Assembly (NCBI GenBank): GCA_964242895.1
Contig: CAXTBN010000003.1
Location: forward strand, 1-64,000
DNA: 64,000 nucleotides
Source of the DNA: JASLDZ01 sp964242895
Lineage (GTDB): Bacteria > Pseudomonadota > Alphaproteobacteria > Caulobacterales > Caulobacteraceae
Direction: 5' to 3'
Shown here: positions 27,826 to 36,080 of the stretch, one piece after another
Layout of the letters: each line of letters opens with the position of its first letter
How positions within the stretch are numbered: the stretch's first letter is position 1
Program-made: the position numbers and the translations under genes
The notes under the pieces: generated by a model
Databases searched by the model: none
Seen by the model: only the letters and a program-made list of their open reading frames with translations
Told to the model about the DNA's origin: nothing

Positions 27826-28851
27826 TCAGTCCGCCTCGTCGTCGTCGTCGTAGCCCACCAGCCGCAGGGCGCGGGCGGCGATCCCGTTCAGCTCGCACCA
27901 GCGCACCAGCGCCTCCTCGCGGCCGTGGGTGACCCACACCTCGCCGGGCCGCAGCTCCTCCACCGTGGCGCAGAGTTCGTCCCAATCGGCGTGATCGCTG
28001 ATCACCAGGGGCAGCTCGACGCCGCGCTGGCGGGCGCGGGCGCGGACCGTCATCCAGCCGGACGCGAAGGCGGGCACCGGGTCGGCGAAGCGGCGCGCCC
28101 AGCGGTCCTGCACCGCGGCGGGCGGAGCGACGGCGACCTCCCCGGCCAGCTCGCCGCCCTTCACGCGCCGGCCCTCCTCCGTGGCGGGGGCGAGGTCGCC
28201 CAAGTCGACGCCCCAGCGCTCGTAGAGGGCGTTCAGCTTCAGCAGGGCGCCATGGACGAAGATCGTCCGGTCCCACCCCGCCCGGCGCATGCCCGTGATC
28301 ACCCGCTGCGCCTTGCCCAGCGCATAGGCCCCGACCAGGTGCGCTCGCTCGGGGAACTGGGCGAGCGAGCGGACGAGCTTGTCGATCTCGTGCTCAATGG
28401 GCGGGTGGCGGAACACGGGCAGGCCGAAGGTCGCCTCCGTGACGAACACGTCGCACGGGATGGGTTCGAACGGCGCACAGGTGGGGTCGGCGCGCCGCTT
28501 GTAGTCGCCCGAGACCACGATGGTCATGCCGCGCCAGCGCACCACCGCCTGCGCCGAGCCGAGCACGTGGCCCGCGGGGACCAGCGTCACCTCGACCCCG
28601 TCGCGCGCGACCGTCCCGCCGTAGGGGATCGGCTCTTGCGCGCCGGCGAAGTCCTCGCCGTAGCGCACGCGCATGATGTCCAGCGTCTCGGGCGTGGCCA
28701 CCACTGTCCCGTGGCCGGAGCGGGCGTGGTCGGCGTGGCCGTGCGTGATCACCGCCCGGTCCACGGGGCGGACCGGGTCGATGTAGAAGTCGCCGGGCGC
28801 GCAATAGAGGCCCTCGGGCTTGGGGCACAGCAGCTGTTCGGGCTTGAGCAC
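27826..28851 (-). CDS. Snm1/Pso2-like metallo-beta-lactamase-fold DNA exonuclease (ligase-associated type)
   Basis: 341 residues. VITHGHADHARSGH (about 35-48) is the HxHxDH metal motif of the metallo-beta-lactamase fold; later blocks GHVLGSAQAVV, VVSGDYK, and VTHGREEALVRWCELNGI match the ligase-associated DNA exonuclease family, usually beside an ATP-dependent DNA ligase and an Lhr-type helicase. Neither partner is present here. Start is GTG 28851 (LKPEQLL), after which homology begins; upstream residues are unrelated. The product probably processes DNA ends. Confidence 0.85.
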   Translation of the reverse strand: MLKPEQLLCPKPEGLYCAPGDFYIDPVRPVDRAVITHGHADHARSGHGTVVATPETLDIMRVRYGEDFAGAQEPIPYGGTVARDGVEVTLVPAGHVLGSAQAVVRWRGMTIVVSGDYKRRADPTCAPFEPIPCDVFVTEATFGLPVFRHPPIEHEIDKLVRSLAQFPERAHLVGAYALGKAQRVITGMRRAGWDRTIFVHGALLKLNALYERWGVDLGDLAPATEEGRRVKGGELAGEVAVAPPAAVQDRWARRFADPVPAFASGWMTVRARARQRGVELPLVISDHADWDELCATVEELRPGEVWVTHGREEALVRWCELNGIAARALRLVGYDDDDEAD

Positions 28852-28888
28852 GGGAGCGCAACGGCCGAAGCGCGGCCGCGGATGCGCG

Positions 28889-29218
28889 TCAGTCGGGGCG
28901 GGCCAGGGCGCGGGCGAGGGGGGCGGCGCGCTCCAGCGTCTCCGACAGGACCTGGCGCGCGCCGTCGTCGCAAGACGGGTGGGCGGCGCGGGCGGCGGCG
29001 AAGCCGGCGTTGAAGCGCTCCACCAATTGGGTGCGGCGCTCCCCGTCGGCGTGCTCGGCCTGCAGCACGCCCGACATGCGTGTGCGCCACAGGCCGTCGG
29101 AGCGCCCATGGCAGGCCTGGCGCAGGCCGTGGGCCTCGCCGAGCGCGTAGGCGAGGTCGCTCAGGCCGGGGCGGGCCGGCGGCGGCGCTGCTGCGAGGAC
29201 GAGGAGGGCGAGGATCAT
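28889..29218 (-). CDS. TIGR02301-family secreted protein
   Basis: 109 residues: short signal peptide (about 1-17, MILALLVLAAAPPPARP) and a conserved body LAYALGEAHGLRQACHG, WRTRMSGVLQAE, FNAGFAAARAAHPSCDDGA, matching TIGR02301, an uncharacterised alphaproteobacterial periplasmic family with two conserved Cys that may form a disulphide. The ATG at 29218 overlaps the nudix stop (ATGA), so it is the third gene of the fabI operon. Confidence 0.82.
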   Translation of the reverse strand: MILALLVLAAAPPPARPGLSDLAYALGEAHGLRQACHGRSDGLWRTRMSGVLQAEHADGERRTQLVERFNAGFAAARAAHPSCDDGARQVLSETLERAAPLARALARPD

Positions 29219-29652
29219 CCCGCCCCGGCGCGGCGGGCGGCCGCGTCGATGATCCGCACCGTCTCGCTCCACAGCCCGAGGTCCGGGACGGCGGACAGCG
29301 GATGGAAGCGCGCGTCGGCCGCGTCGTCTCCGGCCTGCGGCTCGCCGGCGACCCAGCGCGCCGCGTAGTCGACCAGCAGGTAGTGAGCATCGCCGTCCGG
29401 CGTGGGGAAGAAGCCGTCGACCACGTCGAGCAGGCCGGCCAGCTCGGCTTCCACGCCCGTCTCCTCGGCCAGCTCGCGCAGGGCGGCGTCGGCGGCGCGC
29501 TCGCCCCACTCGATCCGGCCGCCAGGCAGGCTCCACTCGCCATGGCGGGGCGCCTTGCCGCGGCGGATCAGCAGCACCTCGGCCGCCGCACCCTCGCCGC
29601 GCAGGCACACGACGCCGACGGCGGGGACCGGCCGGCGCTCGACCGTCGTCAC
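29215..29652 (-). CDS. NUDIX hydrolase
   Basis: 145 residues. The nudix box spans 45-67 with all key positions present (G45, E51, R59-E60, E63-E64, G66). It hydrolyses a nucleoside diphosphate linked to another moiety; preference for ADP-ribose-like or oxidised nucleotides cannot be decided. Start is GTG 29652, overlapping the fabI stop (GTGA), and its own TGA overlaps the TIGR02301 start, giving a chain of coupled genes. The frame is open further 5' within fabI but that part is out-of-frame shadow. Confidence 0.9.
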   Translation of the reverse strand: MTTVERRPVPAVGVVCLRGEGAAAEVLLIRRGKAPRHGEWSLPGGRIEWGERAADAALRELAEETGVEAELAGLLDVVDGFFPTPDGDAHYLLVDYAARWVAGEPQAGDDAADARFHPLSAVPDLGLWSETVRIIDAAARRAGAG

Positions 29653-30470
29653 GCGCCCGCGGCCTCCGCCTCTTCCGGCAACCCGACGATGTGGAAGCCG
29701 GCGTCCACGTGCACCACCTCGCCGGTGGTGGAGCGGCCGAGGTCGGACAGGAGCCACAGGGCGCAGCCGGCCACGCCCTCGGGCGCGGTGTCCTCGCGCA
29801 ATGGTGACCATGCACGGCCCTGGCCGATCATGGAGCGCCCGCCCGAGATGCCCGCCAACGACAAGGTGCGGATGGCGCCCGCGCTGATGGCGTTGACCCG
29901 GATGCCCTTGGGGCCGAGGTCGCGGGCGATGTAGCGGGTGGACGCCTCCAGCGCCGCCTTGGCCACGCCCATGACGTTGTAGTTGGGGATCACCCGCTCG
30001 CTGCCGAGGTAGGTCAGCGTGATCAGCGAGCCGCCGTTCGGCATCAGCTCGGCCGCGCGGCGCGAGGCGTCGACGAACGACCAGGCGCTGATCTCCATCG
30101 ACTTCAGGAAGTTGGCCTTGGTGGTGTTCTCCACGAAGGAGCCCTTCAGCTCGTTCTTGTCGGAGAAGGCGATGGCGTGGACCAGGAAGTCGATGCTCCC
30201 GAACGCCTGCTTCACGGCGGCGAAGGCCGTGTCCATGCTGGCGTCGTCGGTCACCTCGCAGGGGACGAAGGTCTTCACGCCCAGCGCCTCGCCGAGCGGG
30301 CGCACGCGGCGCTCCATGGCGTCGATGTAGGTCCAGGCCATCTCGGCGCCCTGGGCGGCGAGCTGGGCGGCGATGGCGTAGGCGATGGAGTTGTGGTTCG
30401 CCACGCCCATGACGACCCCGCGCTTGCCGCGCATCAGGTCGCCTTTCGGGAGATCTAGATCGTCGGCCAT
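29649..30470 (-). CDS. fabI: enoyl-[acyl-carrier-protein] reductase (NADH)
   Basis: 273 residues of the FabI SDR type: MGVANHNSIA at the NADH site, and the active-site pair Tyr154 and Tyr164 with Lys171 (YLGSERVIPNYNVMGVAK, in which YNVMGVAK has the Y-x6-K spacing). It reduces enoyl-ACP in the last step of each fatty-acid elongation cycle. Start ATG 30470. It leads a coupled operon with nudix and TIGR02301 genes. Confidence 0.96.
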   Translation of the reverse strand: MADDLDLPKGDLMRGKRGVVMGVANHNSIAYAIAAQLAAQGAEMAWTYIDAMERRVRPLGEALGVKTFVPCEVTDDASMDTAFAAVKQAFGSIDFLVHAIAFSDKNELKGSFVENTTKANFLKSMEISAWSFVDASRRAAELMPNGGSLITLTYLGSERVIPNYNVMGVAKAALEASTRYIARDLGPKGIRVNAISAGAIRTLSLAGISGGRSMIGQGRAWSPLREDTAPEGVAGCALWLLSDLGRSTTGEVVHVDAGFHIVGLPEEAEAAGA

Positions 30471-30531
30471 GGGCGCTCCGCCTCGCGTTTCGGAGCGCGT
30501 CTCTAGCCGGTTTGTTTCAGCGCGGCCACGC

Positions 30532-31065
30532 TCAGGCGGCGGGCTTGGCGACGGCGGCCGCCGCCGCGGGCGGTGCGGCCCAGTCCATCACCGGGCCGTC
30601 CTCCGGCTTCAGGCCGGCGCTCTTGAGCGCCTCCTCCAGGCTCGGAGCGATCCTGTCGGCGTCGGCGGTGAAAGCGAGCTCCACCGGTGCGGCGGGGCGG
30701 TCCGCGGCGTTGCGGAAGCCCTCCAGCCGCAGGTGCGCGGCCTCCCCCGCCTTGATGGCGCACAGGGCGATGAAGGTCTTGCCGTCCGGCAGCAGGCGCC
30801 AGGTCGGGCGGCAGTCCGGCGCGCCCTCGCCGGCGACTCGCGGGGCGCTGTCGGCCCGCATGGGTTGGTCGAAGGCGACGGTGAGCACCAGCACGCCGAA
30901 CTCCGGCGACGCGCCGGTCGCGGGGTAGGTGCGCACCACCCGGGGCGGCTCGCGCGACCCGATCACCGTCACCTCGCCGACGGGCGGTGGAGGGGGCTGG
31001 ACCGCCGGCGCGGGCGGCGCGGCGCCGAGCGGCAGGGCGGCCAGCAGCAGGAACAGGGGCGGCAT
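30532..31065 (-). CDS. secreted protein with Ig-like fold, unknown function
   Basis: 177 residues: signal peptide (about 1-15, FLLLAALPLGAAPP), proline-rich linker, then a beta-rich domain (EFGVLVLTVAFDQPMRADSAP, then GKTFIALCAIKAGEAAHLRLEGFRN) reminiscent of bacterial Ig-like domains (VxFxxPMR), and an Ala-rich tail. Two Cys may pair. It lies between the alpha/beta hydrolase and fabI on the same strand (21 bases after the former, 61 before the latter) and is likely co-transcribed. No function assigned. Confidence 0.7.
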   Translation of the reverse strand: MPPLFLLLAALPLGAAPPAPAVQPPPPPVGEVTVIGSREPPRVVRTYPATGASPEFGVLVLTVAFDQPMRADSAPRVAGEGAPDCRPTWRLLPDGKTFIALCAIKAGEAAHLRLEGFRNAADRPAAPVELAFTADADRIAPSLEEALKSAGLKPEDGPVMDWAAPPAAAAAVAKPAA

Positions 31066-31086
31066 GGGCGAGAGGCTCCGCCCCGT

Positions 31087-32520
31087 TCAGGGCGTCACGA
31101 AGGCGAAGCGGTCGTGCTCCGGATGGAGGCAGCTCTTGTCCACGGGCGCGGACGGGTCGGCCAGGAAGGCGCGCATCATCTTGCGCGCGCAGACGCTGCG
31201 CCCGACCACGCCGTGCGTCTCGTTGGGGATCATCACGTACTGGCCGTGGCTGAAGCGCTTGGCGGCGGCCTCGGCCAGGGGCGGCGGGCAGCCTGGGTCG
31301 ATCTCGGCGGACAGGAACAGGGTCGGGACGGAGCTGAAGACCGGCTGCTGCTCGACCGGGTCGGCCGGGCCCACGGGCCAGGCGCGGCACACGTCGAAGT
31401 AGCGCTCGAAGCTCTTCACCGACAACCGCGCCACCGGGTCGTGCGCCGTCCCGGCGGCCACCTGATCGCGCCGTTCGAAGGGGAACTCCTCCTTGCACAG
31501 GTGCGTCAGGTGCTGGCCCTCCACGTAGGGGCTGCGGTCGGCGATCTGCTCGTCCAGGGCGGAGAAGTCGCCGGCGTTGAGCGCGTAGACGTCGCGCGGC
31601 AGGCTCTTGGCGCCGACGTTCGAGTAGATTTGGTCCATGAGAAAGCCGCCGAGGTCGTCGGCGGTGTAGGTGCGACGGCTCGTGGTGATCGGTGCGGCCA
31701 GGAGCTTCAGCGCCAGGGCGTTCAGCTGGCCGGCCGGGTCGGGGTAGGCGGCGTGGCACTTGGAATCTGCGGCGCAGCGGTCGAACAGCACCTTGACCGC
31801 TGTGGAGATCATCTGCGGACCGCCCTGCGCCCACATGGCTTCCGGCGGCCACACCGAGTCGAGCACCACCGCGCGCACGCCCTGCGGCGCGTGCGTCAGC
31901 ACGGCAAAGCCGATGCGCGTGCCGTAGCTGCCGCCGTAAAGATCGAAGCTCTTCAGCCCCAGCGCCCGGCGCAGGTCCTGAACGTCGAGCGCCACCTCGT
32001 GGGCGTTGTAGCGGCTGAGGTCGACGCCCGACGCGGCCCAGCGCCGGCCGCACGCCTCCAGCTCCTGTTCGGTGGCGTCGGAGATCGGGCCGGCGTCGTT
32101 CAGGGCGGCGTGGCCGCAGTCGAGCACCGGCGCGGAGAGCGTCCCGCCACGCTGGTCGAAGAAGACCCAGTCCTGGTCCTGCGCGATCAGGTCGGCGCCG
32201 CCGCGTGACCGCAGGCGCGGCGCGACGCCCTCGACCGCGCCTCCGCCGGGGCCGCCGTGCAGGTAGATCAGCGGCGGCAGGCCGGCTCTCGGGTGCAGCG
32301 CCTTGACCACGGTGACCGGCATGGCGACGCGCCGGCCGGTGTTCCCGCCCCGCGTCTCGTCGACGGTGAGCGTGCCGCACTCCACGCGCCAGGGCAGGCC
32401 GGAGAAGTCGCCGACGCAGGGCGCGGGCGCGTAGGTCGGAGCGGCGGCCAAGGCCCGGCCGGCGAACGCCGTCGCGCCCAGCGTGAGAAGGGCGGCCAGG
32501 AGGCGGAGCGAGCGGAGCAT
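31087..32520 (-). CDS. secreted alpha/beta hydrolase, tripeptidyl/proline-aminopeptidase-like
   Basis: 477 residues: signal peptide (about 1-26), HGGPGGG (88-94) at the oxyanion hole, FDQRGGT, the nucleophile elbow LYGGSYGTRIG with Ser198, a cap domain, and a C-terminal TAP-like part with ETHGVVG carrying the His. Cys count suggests disulphides. Such enzymes release residues from peptide N-termini in the periplasm, or act on esters. Start ATG 32520 has GGGAGG 7 bases upstream; the ATG at 32535 lacks one. Confidence 0.88.
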   Translation of the reverse strand: MLRSLRLLAALLTLGATAFAGRALAAAPTYAPAPCVGDFSGLPWRVECGTLTVDETRGGNTGRRVAMPVTVVKALHPRAGLPPLIYLHGGPGGGAVEGVAPRLRSRGGADLIAQDQDWVFFDQRGGTLSAPVLDCGHAALNDAGPISDATEQELEACGRRWAASGVDLSRYNAHEVALDVQDLRRALGLKSFDLYGGSYGTRIGFAVLTHAPQGVRAVVLDSVWPPEAMWAQGGPQMISTAVKVLFDRCAADSKCHAAYPDPAGQLNALALKLLAAPITTSRRTYTADDLGGFLMDQIYSNVGAKSLPRDVYALNAGDFSALDEQIADRSPYVEGQHLTHLCKEEFPFERRDQVAAGTAHDPVARLSVKSFERYFDVCRAWPVGPADPVEQQPVFSSVPTLFLSAEIDPGCPPPLAEAAAKRFSHGQYVMIPNETHGVVGRSVCARKMMRAFLADPSAPVDKSCLHPEHDRFAFVTP

Positions 32521-32557
32521 GCCGCACCCTCCCAAGGGGCGCGGCGGCGCGCAAGCG

Positions 32558-33790
32558 CTACTCGGCGCGGGCGATCACCAGCGTGGCGTTGGTGCCGCCG
32601 AAGCCGAAGCTGTTGCTCATCACCGTGTTCAGCCCCGCCCCGTCGCGGCGCTCGCGCAGGATAGGCAGGCCCTCGAACGCCGGGTCGAGCGTGTCGATGT
32701 GGGCGCTTTCGCAGGCGAAGTCCTCGGCCATCATCAGCAGCGAGTAGATCGCCTCCTGCGCGCCCGCCGCGCCCAGGCTATGGCCGGTGAGCGACTTGGT
32801 GGAGGAGATCAGCGGCGCGTCGGACGGCCAGACCTCGCGCACGGCGTCCATCTCCTTGCTGTCGCCCACGGGCGTGGAGGTGCCGTGTGTGTTCAGGTAG
32901 TCGATGCGTCGGCCGCCCGCCTGTTCCATGGCGAGGCGCATGCAGCGCACGGCGCCCTCGCCGGAGGGGGCCACCATGTCGAAGCCGTCGCTGGTGGCGG
33001 CGTAGCCGACCACCTCGCCGTAGATCTTCGCCCCGCGGGCGCGGGCGCGCTCCCACTCCTCCAGCACCACCATGCCGGCGCCGCCCGCGATCACGAAGCC
33101 GTCGCGGTCCCGGTCGTAGGCGCGGCTGGCGACGGCGGGGCGGTCGTTGTAGCCGCTGGACATGGCGCCCATGGCGTCGAACAGCACCGACAGCGTCCAG
33201 TCCAGCTCCTCGCAGCCGCCGGCGAGGACGATGTCCTGCTTGCCCAGCTGGATCTGCTCCATGCCCGCGCCGATGCAGTGGGCGCTGGTCGCGCAGGCGG
33301 AGCTGATCGAGTAGTTCACGCCGCGGATCTTGAACCAGGTGGCCAGCACGGCGGACGGTCCGGAGCACATGGCCTTGGGCACGGCGAACGGGCCCACGCG
33401 CTTGGGCCCCTTGGTGCGCGCGGTCTCCGCCGCGGCGACGATGGTGGAGGTCGAGGGGCCGCCCTCGCCGACGATGACGCCCGTGCGCTCGTGGGAGATC
33501 TCGTCAGCCGTGAGGCCGGCGTCGGCGATGGCCTGCTCGGTGGCGATGTGCGCGTAGGCGAGGCCGGGCGAAAGGAAGCGCGCGGCGCGCCGGTCGACCA
33601 TCGACGCCCAGTCCAGCGGCGCCCCGTCCTTGACCGGCGGCGCGTGGACCTGGCTGCGGAAGCCGAGCTCGGCGTACTGCGGCGCGGCGACCACGCCCGA
33701 GCGCGCTTCGCGCAGGGCGGCCGTCACCTCCCCGGCGGACGAGCCAAGGGGCGAGACGATGCCGATCCCGGTGATCGCGACGCGCCGCAT
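32558..33790 (-). CDS. fabB: beta-ketoacyl-ACP synthase I
   Basis: 410 residues with the catalytic triad visible: Cys166 (SSACATSAH), His302 (NTHGTSTPVGD) and His337 (KSLTGHSLGAAG). The FGFGGTNATL C-terminus is typical. With FabA it makes unsaturated fatty acids by condensing acyl-ACP with malonyl-ACP. It begins 4 bases after fabA stops, so the pair is one operon. Start ATG 33790. Confidence 0.96.
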   Translation of the reverse strand: MRRVAITGIGIVSPLGSSAGEVTAALREARSGVVAAPQYAELGFRSQVHAPPVKDGAPLDWASMVDRRAARFLSPGLAYAHIATEQAIADAGLTADEISHERTGVIVGEGGPSTSTIVAAAETARTKGPKRVGPFAVPKAMCSGPSAVLATWFKIRGVNYSISSACATSAHCIGAGMEQIQLGKQDIVLAGGCEELDWTLSVLFDAMGAMSSGYNDRPAVASRAYDRDRDGFVIAGGAGMVVLEEWERARARGAKIYGEVVGYAATSDGFDMVAPSGEGAVRCMRLAMEQAGGRRIDYLNTHGTSTPVGDSKEMDAVREVWPSDAPLISSTKSLTGHSLGAAGAQEAIYSLLMMAEDFACESAHIDTLDPAFEGLPILRERRDGAGLNTVMSNSFGFGGTNATLVIARAE

Positions 33791-33794
33791 GGAG

Positions 33795-34379
33795 TCAGGT
33801 CTCGTTCTCGGATCCGATCCCGACTCCCTGCAGGGACTCGGGGCTGAACAGCCCGACCTTCAGGTCCTTGGCGGTGTAGATGACCTGGCCGTCGGCCTCG
33901 AGCGTGCCGTCGCCGACCCCCAGGATCAGTCGGCGCAGGATGAGCCGCTTGACGTCGATCTTGTAGGTGACCCGCTTCACGGTCGGCCTCACCTGCCCGC
34001 GGAACTTCACCTCGCCGACGCCGAGAGCCCGGCCCCGGCCCGGGGCGCCCGACCAGCCGATGTAGAAGCCCACCAGCTGCCACATGGCGTCCAGCCCCAG
34101 GCAGCCGGGCATCACGGGATCGCCGAAGAAGTGGCAGAGGAAGAACCACTGCTCCGGGGTGATATCCAGCTCGGCCTTCATGAAGCCCTTGCCGTACGCG
34201 CCGCCGTCCCTCGTGATCTCGACGATGCGGTCCATCATCAGCATGGGCGGCGCCGGCAGCTGGGCGTTGCCGGGGCCGAACATCTCGCCGCGTGCGCAGG
34301 CCAGGAGGTCGTCGCGCGTGTAGCTCGCCTGCGGCGCCGGGAAGGCGTCGGTGGCCACGCGCGGCAGGACGTCGGTCAT
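33795..34379 (-). CDS. fabA: 3-hydroxydecanoyl-ACP dehydratase/isomerase
   Basis: 194 residues. Catalytic His83 in FFLCHFFGDPVMPG and Asp97 in CLGLDAMWQ match FabA His70/Asp84. It dehydrates and isomerises C10 acyl-ACP to start unsaturated fatty acids. The start ATG 34379 (MTDVLP) is preferred to 34409 because it matches the family N-terminus. First gene of fabA-fabB. Confidence 0.96.
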   Translation of the reverse strand: MTDVLPRVATDAFPAPQASYTRDDLLACARGEMFGPGNAQLPAPPMLMMDRIVEITRDGGAYGKGFMKAELDITPEQWFFLCHFFGDPVMPGCLGLDAMWQLVGFYIGWSGAPGRGRALGVGEVKFRGQVRPTVKRVTYKIDVKRLILRRLILGVGDGTLEADGQVIYTAKDLKVGLFSPESLQGVGIGSENET

Positions 34380-34468
34380 CGGGGCTCGCTTCCGCGACGG
34401 GCCCTTCACGCGTGACCCTGCCGCGCCGGGTTACACGAGGCGGAAGGGGGGCTCAACCGAGGGCGGCG

Positions 34469-35056
34469 TCAGCGGCACTGCGCCTCCGGCTCGGTCCCCC
34501 ACACCTCGCCCGCGCGCACCCAGCCCGAGACGCGGTCCGCGCTGATCCGGCACCAGCCGCGGTCGCATCTGTCCAGGCGCGCGACGGAGCGGGAGGCGAG
34601 GACGGCGGACGCCGGCGCGGCGTCGCTCGGCCGCTTGTGCAGGGGCAGGTCGCGGGCGGCCGTGCGCATCACTGTGCGCGACTCGGCCACCGTGCGCTTG
34701 TGCACCCAGCTCAGGCTGCGGTCCGGATCGCACACGCGCCGCCACTCGTCCGTCTCGGCGACCACCTGAAGGGGCAGCCCCTTGGCGTGGTAGGTCCACA
34801 GCATGCGGTGATCATCGCCGGGGCCGCCGCGGGCGTTCACCTCCCGGAACTTGGTGGAGACGTAGCGCGGCACGGGCAGGCCGGAGGGCGTGTCGGCCGC
34901 GGGCGGCGGCGCGGCCGTCGCCACGCCGACGGGGCCGAGGAGCGCCGCGACGCCGCCGGCCAGCGCCCGGAGCGCCCGTTGGCGGCTCCGGAGGGGGCTG
35001 CTATGCCGCCCCGGGCGCGGCCGCCCGCCCGCCTTCGACCTCCGCCCGGGAATCAT
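34469..35056 (-). CDS. exported protein with SH3-like domains, start uncertain
   Basis: 195 residues from ATG 35056. A long basic N-region leads into a hydrophobic stretch (about 30-48, ALRALAGGVAALLGPVGVATA) like a signal peptide, then two bacterial SH3-like repeats: VNARGGPGDDHRMLWTYHAKGLPLQVV...WRRVCDP and LPLHKRP...RCDRGWCRISADRVSGWV (shown in part). SH3 domains of this type bind peptidoglycan or envelope peptides. The only ATG in frame lies on top of the start of the divergent dehydrogenase (CATG at 35054-35057), so the true start may be elsewhere. Four Cys could form disulphides. Confidence 0.68.
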   Translation of the reverse strand: MIPGRRSKAGGRPRPGRHSSPLRSRQRALRALAGGVAALLGPVGVATAAPPPAADTPSGLPVPRYVSTKFREVNARGGPGDDHRMLWTYHAKGLPLQVVAETDEWRRVCDPDRSLSWVHKRTVAESRTVMRTAARDLPLHKRPSDAAPASAVLASRSVARLDRCDRGWCRISADRVSGWVRAGEVWGTEPEAQCR

Positions 35057-36041
35057 GAGCGCCAGCAAGCCCAAAGTCGCCGTGACGCGCAAGCTGCCCG
35101 ACGCGGTGGAGGCGCGCATGCGCGAGCTGTTCGACGTGGAGCTGAACGCGGACGACCGCGCCATGACCGCCGACGCGCTGGGGCAGGCGCTGGCCACCGC
35201 CGACGTGCTCGTCCCCACGGTCACCGATCGCCTCGACGGACGCCTGCTCAGCCGCGCCGGGCCGCAGCTGAAGCTGATCGCGCAGTTCGGCGCGGGCGTG
35301 GACAACATCGACGTGGCCACCGCCAACCAGCGCGGGATCACCGTCACCAACACGCCTGGCGTGCTGACGGAGGACACGGCGGACATGACCATCGCCCTGA
35401 TCCTGGCCGCCGCCCGCCGGCTCGTGGAGGGCGCGCAGGTGGTGCAGGCGGGCCAGTTCACCGGCTGGAGCCCCACCTGGATGATGGGCCGCCGCATCAC
35501 CGGCAAGCGGCTGGGCATCGTCGGCATGGGCCGCATCGGCACGGCCGTGGCGCGACGTGCGCGCGCGTTCGGCCTGTCGATCCACTACCACAACCGCAAG
35601 CCCGTCAGCCCGCAGATCGAGGCCGAGCTCGGCGCGACCTACTGGGAGAGCCTGGACCAGATGCTGGCGCGCACCGACATCGTGTCGGTCAACTGCCCGC
35701 ACACCCCGGCCACCTTTCACCTGCTGTCCGCGCGACGGCTGAAGCTGCTCCGCCCGGACGCCATCCTGGTGAACACCGCCCGCGGCGAGGTGGTGGACGA
35801 GGCGGCGCTGGCCAACATGTTGGCGCGCGGCGAGATCGCGGGCGCCGGCCTCGACGTCTACGAGAACGAGCCCGCCATCAACCCCAAGCTGCTGAAGCTG
35901 CCCAACGTGGTGCTGCTGCCGCACCTGGGGTCCGCCACGGTGGAGGCGCGCACGGACATGGGCGAGAAGGTCATCATCAACATCAAGACCTTCCTCGACG
36001 GCCACCGCCCGCCCGACCGCGTGATCCCCTCGATGCTGTAG
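35055..36041 (+). CDS. D-isomer-specific 2-hydroxyacid dehydrogenase (glyoxylate/hydroxypyruvate reductase-like)
   Basis: 328 residues. The NAD-binding GMGRIG (157-162) and the catalytic triad Arg243, Glu272 and His290 are all present. Family: formate/glycerate dehydrogenase-type 2-hydroxyacid dehydrogenases; the substrate is probably glyoxylate or hydroxypyruvate, to be confirmed. ATG 35055 is preferred over extensions upstream because the family N-terminus begins KPKVAVTRKLPD. Divergent from the SH3 gene with overlapping start codons. Confidence 0.9.
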   Translation: MSASKPKVAVTRKLPDAVEARMRELFDVELNADDRAMTADALGQALATADVLVPTVTDRLDGRLLSRAGPQLKLIAQFGAGVDNIDVATANQRGITVTNTPGVLTEDTADMTIALILAAARRLVEGAQVVQAGQFTGWSPTWMMGRRITGKRLGIVGMGRIGTAVARRARAFGLSIHYHNRKPVSPQIEAELGATYWESLDQMLARTDIVSVNCPHTPATFHLLSARRLKLLRPDAILVNTARGEVVDEAALANMLARGEIAGAGLDVYENEPAINPKLLKLPNVVLLPHLGSATVEARTDMGEKVIINIKTFLDGHRPPDRVIPSML

Positions 36042-36080
36042 GATCGGGCGGGCTCCGCGCCCGCCTGACCCGCGCCGGCC

